This document shows positions 56,299-64,000 of a stretch of DNA of 64,000 nt, one piece after another. The notes below the pieces were generated by a model, which was given only the letters and a program-made list of their open reading frames with translations, was not told where the DNA came from and did no database searches. The DNA comes from Mansonella perstans (taxonomy: Eukaryota; Nematoda; Chromadorea; Rhabditida; Onchocercidae): positions 1 to 64,000 of the forward strand of contig JBAMDO010000110.1 of assembly GCA_037074765.1 (NCBI GenBank), given 5' to 3'. Within the stretch, counting starts at the first letter, position 1, and each line of letters starts with the position of its first letter. Position numbers and translations under genes: made by a program.

Positions 56299-57438
56299 TC
56301 ACATTATTCGTCGAGATATTCGAATATGCACAGATGAAATTAAGCGATTTCGTGTTTTAAAATCCACTTCGTCACATAATGGAAATAAACTATCTGTAAC
56401 CTGAAATGAGAGAAGCATCACAAAATCACCTTAGTTCATCGATGATAAAAGAAATGTAAATAAATATCTTCGCTTAAACTGATGCTTAACTTTTCATTAA
56501 ATTCTTTATTGATTAATCCATAAACTCAGATGATGACTCTTCTAAATGATACCGCAAAAAAAAAAAACAAACACGGCTAAGCTTTAACATTTCGGAGAAT
56601 GCTTAGAGTGTCAGCCGTTTTACCTCCCTCCTTGGTTTTAAAACAAGAGAATGTTAATTCCCGCAGATCTGATTTAAGATTATGTTTTTAAACCGATCAT
56701 TTTATTTCTTTTCCGGTAGTTAGTTAAAATTATCAGCCTGAACTACTATTTCTCGACAAAATATCATTCAAACTCTCGTAATACAGCATCGTATTCCGCA
56801 GATCTACAATTACATGCACTTTACCAAGAAATTATTCTTGTGAAACACGCATTTTACTTACCTTAATAGTACCAGTTTTAACATCTAATTTCACCGTATC
56901 GACTAACTTCCGCTGGATCTGTAATGCAACATTTATCGTTCGACTAATGGCTGCCCCTAAGCCATGAAGTGTAACTTCATTCATCTTCTCTTCCAGAAGT
57001 CTAATTATGCGAGCCTTTTGTGCTGCGATACTTGTATGCCTGCAAATATCTTCATCGAGTAATTCTGCTGTTTTACTTGTAAATATAATATTTTAGAATA
57101 TGAAATCGGATAATTTTATCTTTCCCAGCATTTCTGCTCATTGACCTATCTTTCTTAACATTTATACTTATTTACAAAATCCCAAATCACTGTTTCAAGG
57201 AAAAACGAACACTGCATTATTTTTCTTTGCTGAAGCTTCATGCCTGCATGCTAATTGAGCCAAACTCTGTGAAATTATGTGTGCTTCGAATAATTATAAA
57301 AAGGTTAATATATGGAAACAAAAAAAAGGGCTAAATTCAAAAAACAAGAGAAGATAGATCAACCTGCCTTGTTATATAAATGTCATTTTTCGCTTTTGGA
57401 AATTGTGGTGGAAGATTCTTCCGCAGTTCATATTCCAT
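56299..57438 (-). CDS. POP7: RNase P/MRP protein subunit POP7 (Rpp20, Alba-like)
   Basis: Alba-fold protein that pairs with Rpp25 on RNase P and RNase MRP RNA, acting in tRNA and rRNA processing. It has 116 aa in three exons in reading order: 57438-57368, 57039-56862, 56400-56299. It begins MEYELRKNLPPQFPKAKNDI, matching the conserved EYxLRKRLP...NDIY start. The Alba signature is EVTLHGLGAAISRTINVALQ, followed by VDTVKLDVKTGTIKVTDSL and the end RNRLISSVHIRISRR. Joining exons 1 and 2 in frame and without an alignment gap requires a GC donor (ACAAG|GCAGGT), giving IYITRHTSIAAQKARIIRLL. The neighbouring GT (CAG|GTTGAT) has the wrong phase. A TTTCTTTCAG acceptor abuts the ATG, which suggests trans-splicing. 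Confidence 0.9.
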
Positions 57439-57448
57439 CTGAAAGAAA
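57439..57448 (-). promoter_or_regulatory. Probable spliced-leader acceptor of POP7
   Basis: The minus strand reads TTTTCTTTCAG immediately before the ATG; no upstream coding exon is needed. Confidence 0.6.
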
Positions 57449-58064
57449 ATCCACTCAAAGTTATGCTACATTTTTTTTGATCATTCATGTTATAAATACA
57501 CAAAAGATGCAAGATTCACCTAACCTGATGGTATCTTTTTAATTGCCCAAGCATTTCGACGCATTCAACAAAAATATTTCAGTATCTAAGTACATAAACA
57601 AAATCTATTCAAATGAGAAACAATGTACTTGTGATTTAATCTATGAAATCATGATAACACACAGAATTATCTACAGGTAATCAGCAATGATTAAAGTAAA
57701 TTATGCACACTTATATACAACAGTAATGGTTTTTTTAGTGAGCAAAGACTTTTGCATACGTTTTGAAAGAACAAAATCAAGTTACATTGTCTGAAAAATG
57801 TAACAGTGCATTTTTAGTTTTTTGTAATCGTCGAATAAAGACATGAATCGCTCTGTTCGATTCATCGGTTAATTATATTTTTGATTAAATGAATAAAAGA
57901 CGCAATATAAATTTTACATTATGAAAAAAGAAATAAATCAATGTTTATTAGGAAATGGCCGAATTAAATATCAGCAAAATCAAGAACAAAGTTTACTAAA
58001 AAGTACGCAGTTATAAATTCATTATACCTCATCAATATGTGTCATCCTTGCACATCGACAATGA
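57449..58064. other. Spacer between Kish and POP7
   Basis: About 620 bp of AT-rich sequence without an exon, on the transcribed path if the cluster is an operon. Confidence 0.4.
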
Positions 58065-60376
58065 TCAGAGGAAAAGAACAACGAATGCCATCGAAAAACA
58101 AGCAAGCGCAATCCAAGGACTTAAACGCTCTCCGATTCGAGCAAATTTCCAAAAGATGCCCAGAAAACTAAAGAAAAATTATCTCAACTTGATTTAATCA
58201 CTTTAGTGCTTAATGTATAAGTGATCGCTTAGGATAAGTAAATAAAAAAAGTAATGCGGAATATTTGTAACATCTTCCTGTTATATTTTCAATCTTTCGT
58301 AATTTACATGAGTATTTTTTGGCATGTTAAAATCTGCAATTACGTGTTCCCGCTCGATAACTATACTTAAGGCTATCCTCGTTCTTACGCAAGCTCATAT
58401 ATACTAACTATAGTTACCCGCCGCACTACTACATCTGCTCATGGTGAAATATAAAACTTTCAGACAATTTCGATTTTTCTCTTCCTGATTGATTCCATAC
58501 TATTCTGGCTTAATTTATGAAGAAAAATTGCTAGGCTGAATAAAATAAATTCCATACGAGTTACTTCTAAAAATAAAGATATATTCTCAAAGATGAGTAA
58601 AACTATAACAGAAAGAGAAATTAACAAAACTAACCCTTCTTTATTACGATCGATCAGCTTCGGTACAAAAGCGCGTATATAGGTACAGGTGCAAATTAAC
58701 AATAAAAGTACGATGATGAGACTTTGAAAATTGAATAGAGCCGACTAAAGTAAATTAAATTCATAATAATTGAATTTAACCAAAACAAATCTGAAGCTAA
58801 AACTTTAGTTGCTCCAAGCAAAAAAAAAACACTGGACAGAGTCCATCATGTGTTAGCTTTTTTGAAAGTCTGGTTTAATTTTAAGAATCAAGCAAAAATA
58901 TGCCATTCAATTTTCCTAGCACAATTTCTGCTATACCCTTTGCTAGCTTTTGGCAACTAGTTTAAAAGGAGTATTTTGTCTATGTTTATTTCTACAAGTA
59001 TGATCTAAAACAACTTTATGAATAAATTTACCAGTTTGAAAAAAGTTTACTTTGAGGACTGTCCTGAAATAAAAATCATAGTTATTCAGCTAAAATAACA
59101 ATGAATTTAAGGACTTTTTAAATTAAATTTGAAATTATACAATACAATATTTGGCGTATTTTTAATGTAAAATACACTTCAATGGAAATAATTAACTCTC
59201 TCAAATTCAAACATTTTAAGATAACCCCAAAATACTTCTAAATATTCCCACAGAGTAACTGGAGACATAAAGAACCGATCACGTACGAATCCTCTTACTA
59301 TCACTCCACGTGTAACACATTTTCCGCGGAGGTACCCAGTGAAAATAAATTCCCAATATGGTTTGAGAATTACTGCACAGCTGAGACAGGTATTTCTTCT
59401 ACAAACAGATAAGGCTAGTATTTTTGACGTAAATGTTCACGTAACAGTTTATGCAACTACGAATATTTATTTGAATGCATTGACGTAATCGATGCAAAAC
59501 TAGCAAATTTTTAAGAGTAAATGACGTAGTTCAATTGATGCAAATGCGACAAATTACAGAGCAAATACGTCAAAAGAAGTATCTTTGTACTTCAAAGTTT
59601 TTACAGTTAAATGATTAATTAATTACGCCTAATTGCAGATGTACATTAATGTATTCAACCTGTCGTTCAAAAAAGTTGACATTTTTTTGGTGTTTTGAAA
59701 TAATTTTTATACAGCGAGATATGAAAAGCATTCTCCTACACAATAATCTGATCCTAATAAAAGAATCGAAACATTTTGAAAAATATTTTTGCTTCATCTA
59801 AATATCAGCAACTATCCCTCTGCAAAATTTCACTAATTATTTCGCTAGTTTAATTACTCACAACATTAAATTACATTAAAAGAGAATATTAATCAGTTGA
59901 GATTTTAATCAAACTTCAACAGAAGGAAGCATTGCTTTTCAGCAATAATTGTGCATGCAAAATATAATGTAGGCTTATCAAAACCAAACAAGAATAAGGC
60001 TTGAATTTTATTTGCAAGCTAAAATGCTGTTAAATAAAAATCAAAAATGATGCAAAAGGAAGAAAGAAAAATTCGGAAATATTTAAGTGCTGAGAATAGG
60101 CATACAATCACGACTTCATATATCTGCAGATAAAAACTGAATTTCAAGAATATGCAGAAAAATTATTTTTTACAAGGCCTATGAAAATCGCAACAAAACA
60201 ACTATAGCAAAAAAAACATTATTGAAATTATTAAAGAAAAAAAGAAAGACACGTCAAATGATAAAAAGCAAATTGATGAAAATCAAAAGCAACTGGTTCA
60301 TATTTGGATATTTAACACTGGAATTTAAAAATCCAAGACTTTGAAATTGGAAATAATGCTACATAATTCTTACCAT
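58065..60376 (-). CDS. TMEM167A: Kish (TMEM167A-type) small secretory-pathway membrane protein
   Basis: Kish is a tiny two-TM Golgi/ER protein needed for constitutive secretion. It has 71 aa, against 72 in human. The two main exons, 58744-58635 and 58167-58065, read [36 protein letters not shown] and then [33 protein letters not shown], so both TMs and the DRNK-G and ARIGER-SP motifs are intact. Coding starts directly behind an acceptor (TTTACTTTAG|TCGGCT), so the initiator Met must come from an upstream exon. The only ATG followed at once by a good donor (ATG|GTAAGA) is at 60376-60374, which makes a coding exon of three bases and an intron of 1,629 bp. That placement is inferred. The ATG lies only 80 bp behind the WIPI stop codon. 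Confidence 0.88.
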
Positions 60377-60456
60377 ATCAATACATATAAATAATTCTAC
60401 TTTGTCATAATAATACCCGTTTCATCCAGACTGAGCAATACCCGCAAAACTGTTCT

Positions 60457-63400
60457 TCATTTGAAACACTTCTCGAAAAAATGCTCATCGTCACCCCAAT
60501 CTAAGTAATACTCATCACGTATCAAATCAAATGTACCATCGGACGAAAATGTGAACAAATTATAGCTTCCATCATCACAAATTGCAACCATAGCCTATAA
60601 AGTTTGCATGTTTAATTTCAAAGCTAAAAAAATATAAAAAAAATTTTCATCATCAACAACTGAAAAGCACTTCAATATCGCATTCTCTTCGGTATTCTGA
60701 TTTACGGCCATATTTTGCAAGCAGTTCTCCTTTTATCATCATTAGAAAACAAATATAGCAAATGGCCAAACAGTGCTGTTAAACTGAGAGTTGAGAATTA
60801 AACTGAGAATTTATGAAGAAATTTCTCATCACTTCATAAATTCAAATTTGAGAGTTAAAATCTCGCATCATTTCATAAATTCAGACTTCTAATTGCTACA
60901 AGATGATCAAGAAAGGACATAAAAACATCTCATAACTTACATGGCTGCGTAAAACAAAACGACTTTTGACTTCTGTGTCATTAGATTCATTAGTATTTTT
61001 TATAAAAGCCAATTCAGTATGTGTAACATTCTGAGTAGCTCTCGATAATTTGAACTGTATCCGAGCACGAGCAGCATCCTCCGATATGATACCCACTTGT
61101 TGCCATCTGTAAAAGAAAAAAAATCATTATAATGTTTCAAAAGACGTTTCATTAAATAGTCTCAGAAATTACATGAAGACAGACAGATATTAAATTTGAA
61201 AGCAGGAAAGAGAATAAGATTTCTCATTTAGCATGCACCCAAAATTAATCAGAAAAACTATTATATTACAAAAAGCACTCTGAATAATCTAAAATAATTT
61301 ACCCAAATTCTATTTCTTATACTATCTATGGTATGAGATTCGCCGTATCAACAAAATCGAGAATGTTTTGAGCGAGTGTTGTATTGCAAATCTTTTGCAG
61401 TTCAAGTGTATTATTGGTGGTAGTGATCTATGTAATATTAATTTCAATATAATTACAACTTACAAATGATTCCATTTATACATCCATGTAAGGCCTAACA
61501 ATTCAAATAACGTACAATGATTTCTTGTTCGTCCACGTTGGATCATTATTTTTTACAGCGAAAATATGTACAGTATCTTTATCACTTGCAACCGCCAAAA
61601 AACTAGAGCATGGTGAAAAACGTAAGCTGAAAAAATCGCCAAAATTAACTGACCATCTTTCTGACTAGATTTATTTTTTCTTGTTAAAACAAAACATTTG
61701 AAACAATAAACAGTGCACTGCAGTGCGCTGTTATGCAGATCAAATCACAATAACATCCTTCTTTGCACTCATTTGAAAGTAAAAAACCAAGCAAAGAATT
61801 CAGCACCAAATAAATTATAAAGGTACTCGTAAAATCATAATTTGTCAAGTAATAGTTGTAAATCCTTAACAAATTCCTACATTTACGTTGTTTTCAAACA
61901 CTGCAGTTATTATACTAACCAATGTAAAGTGACCGGGTCGGCGCCTCGTCTGAATTCACGTATTAGTTCCGCAGTTTTCGTATCAAAAATTCGTACCACC
62001 GTCCCCTGAAATGCAGGGAAAATTTTCTATTGGAAAGAATAAAGATTGAAAAGTGATCGTTGAAATTCAAGCTGTACAGTCGAAATGATTACGAAGATTT
62101 TAACCACAAAAAAGTTGATGTTCAGACTGTAATGAAACTTTGAGAAAGCTTCATGGAAATCATGAAATTCGAAATTTCCATTTTTCTTACTCAACTTAAC
62201 GAAATTATCTTACTTTAGTGGAACCAGTAGCGAAAAGAGTAGCCGAGCTATTCAGTGCTAGCTGCACAACATCAGATTGGTGAGCATTGACTAATACTGG
62301 TGTTAATGTTGTATGCCGCGCAACATCACGTAAATTGATATACTTCAAGAAAAAGACAAAAATTATGTCGAAAATTATAATTACGGAAAGGTTAATTGAT
62401 CCTAATTACAAATTATTTGTGAACTAGACTAATCTTGTTGTCATTATAAAAAATGAATTACTAAATTATTTAATGTAACACAGTTTTAGGATCCCAAATA
62501 TACCGGATACGGCCATAAAACCTTAAACACAAATCATGATTTCAGTCATTAAAAGTTGTGTTTAATAATTTCATTAGCTAGGGTGTTGATTGTTTCAAAG
62601 ATATTTATCAAAAAATGATCAAAACATATCTTCCTCGCTTATCTAGTGCTTTAATGACTTCGACTTTAGCATAAGTTAAGGCTAATATTATTACTATTTA
62701 ATACTTCCATATTTAAAAAGTCCAAAAAATCACTATCAAAAAAAACTAAACATACCAAAACAGTGCCTTTTTGTTGTCCTGGATAAATGAGAAGCTCCAT
62801 ATTTGGATCATTGCTAAGTTCACATAATCCATGAACATTCGTTCCCGTCTCAATTGTTTTCACCGGGTCCAAGTCATGTGGAAAATTAAATATATGAATT
62901 TTTTTCATTTCTACTAGAACCATCCTGTAAGAGATTGAAAAATATATAATAAGGAACTGTATGAATGAAGAAGAAAGCCAATTATCATAAGTGAACAATC
63001 AATGCAAAAAAAAAATATCGTTGACCTCGTTTTTGACATCTGGAAGTTCAGAACAGTTGCAGTACTGGTGTATTCCATGTAAAAGTCATCCTTCTTCCTT
63101 TCATCATTCCACACCATTACTATAGTAAAAGAACCAAATATATTAAAAATTCTGTATACATATGTCTATAAATGATACAAAGACCGATATTTCAAAAAGT
63201 CGAAATAATTTAGCAAATAAAGTTATCACAATCCAGATTTAATAAAATATAGTACATTTCAACGAAATCTCATCGAAAAATTATCGATTTGTCAATTTTC
63301 ACCTTCATCAATCGATAATTCATACCTAACAATGGTTATCAGTGAAGAAAAAACGCGCTAATTTTTAAAATCGTTCAACTCTCATCAACTTACCGACATT

Positions 63401-63966
63401 TTCCGCATATTTTGGGCAGAATCCACCACTAACCATTGCAAAAAAATTTGAGCAACCAAGAACTTTGCCAATTCTCAAGCTTCCGACAATCCGTTTATCT
63501 ATAATCGTCATTTTACTTGATGAAATGACAGATTTCAATCATAGATTTCAATGACAGATTTCAATCAAGCATTCCTATCAATCTAGTTTTGTTCCTATCC
63601 TAATCCTGTATTGAAGTCCATTCAAGTCCTCTTGGGATCTTTTAGAAATTTTGAACTGGGCGTGATCCCAATGAATGATAACTGACTTCACGCCAAAATC
63701 TGATTCAAAGCTTATCGTATTCAATTGAATGCATTTCATACTCAAATAATTTCGATATTAAATCACAATTATTATCTCTTCCTGCTTCTTTCCTTAAATA
63801 ATTAGCTTATTTAATTAGTAAACATTTGAATACTTTCATACAAAAACCAACCTAAACAGATTAATTGATGTAACGGATTGCACTGAAAGATACGAAATCC
63901 ATCTTCCGCTGCTACGGCAAACATATTTTGCTCCGAATTTACAGAAATGCCGTATACTTTCTTCAT
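60457..63966 (-). CDS. epg-6: WIPI3/WIPI4-type PROPPIN autophagy protein (WDR45/WDR45B, EPG-6)
   Basis: Seven-bladed beta-propeller that binds PI3P on autophagic membranes and works with ATG-2. It has 370 aa in nine exons in reading order: 63966-63852, 63498-63394, 63119-63026, 62924-62756, 62342-62214, 62005-61920, 61626-61516, 61106-60941, 60594-60457. Key blocks are FAVAAEDGFRIFQCNPLHQL, FFAMVSGGFCPKYAENVVMV, MVLVEMKKIHIFNFPHDLDP and VNAHQSDVVQLALNSSATLF. GTVVRIFDTKTAELIREFRR then leads into FRRG (residues 222-225, the phosphoinositide-binding signature). LRFSPCSSFLAVASDKDTVH follows, and the end MVAICDDGSYNLFTFSSDGT matches the WIPI3/4 subgroup rather than WIPI1/2. A TTTTCAG acceptor 4 nt before the ATG suggests trans-splicing or a 5'UTR intron. 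It heads the minus-strand cluster. Confidence 0.95.
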
Positions 63967-63976
63967 TTTGCTGAAA
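63967..63976 (-). promoter_or_regulatory. 3' splice acceptor before the WIPI start codon
   Basis: The minus strand reads TTTTCAG/CAAA-ATG. Either a spliced-leader acceptor or the end of a 5'UTR intron whose other side lies beyond the window. Confidence 0.6.
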
Positions 63977-64000
63977 ACAAGGAAAAATATTATTAATTTT

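Overview
The window is nuclear DNA of a nematode. The evidence is: very A+T-rich sequence, small exons split by introns of about 50-1,600 bp with strong T-rich TTTCAG acceptors, acceptor-like sites directly in front of several start codons (as expected for spliced-leader trans-splicing), closely spaced same-strand gene clusters, and proteins that read as animal orthologues. The base composition, intron sizes and operon-like spacing suit a spirurid or filarial worm, but the species cannot be read from the window. No bacterial, phage or CRISPR features were seen.

Layout. 353-425: tRNA-Lys(UUU). 2583-7084 (+): secreted cathepsin D-like aspartic protease, 8 exons. 9142-12070 (+): unrecognised secreted, glycosylation-rich protein, about 12 exons. 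12071-18833: gene-poor. 18834-25938 (+): SLC6 serotonin transporter (mod-5/SERT), 12 exons. One of its introns is GC-AG and holds an antisense 28S rRNA fragment, and its last exon has an in-frame stop ahead of more coding-like sequence. 26047-31404: repeats only, namely a 2.65-kb element with about 258-bp inverted ends, a 45-bp tandem repeat and an AGT microsatellite. 31405-32448 (+): HMG-box protein. 34010-36641 (+): probable MAIP1-like mitochondrial protein. 37347-42655 (-): EMC3, a CENPX-like histone-fold gene and UXT. 43723-45969 (+): phosducin-like protein. 47044-50943 (+): NPRL3. 51775-63966 (-): WIPI3/4 (epg-6), Kish/TMEM167A, POP7/Rpp20 and ferredoxin reductase (FDXR), in transcription order.

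Functionally the genes are mostly housekeeping: lysosomal or secreted proteolysis, ER membrane insertion (EMC3), chaperoning (UXT, phosducin-like), nutrient sensing (NPRL3/GATOR1), autophagy (WIPI), secretory pathway (Kish), RNA processing (POP7) and mitochondrial Fe-S/electron supply (FDXR, MAIP1-like). The serotonin transporter is neuronal. The two minus-strand clusters look like operons; the 80-bp gap between epg-6 and Kish is the strongest case. Exon boundaries were worked out by hand from splice consensus, reading frame and recalled family sequences. Total coding lengths are multiples of three in every model except the incomplete CENPX one.
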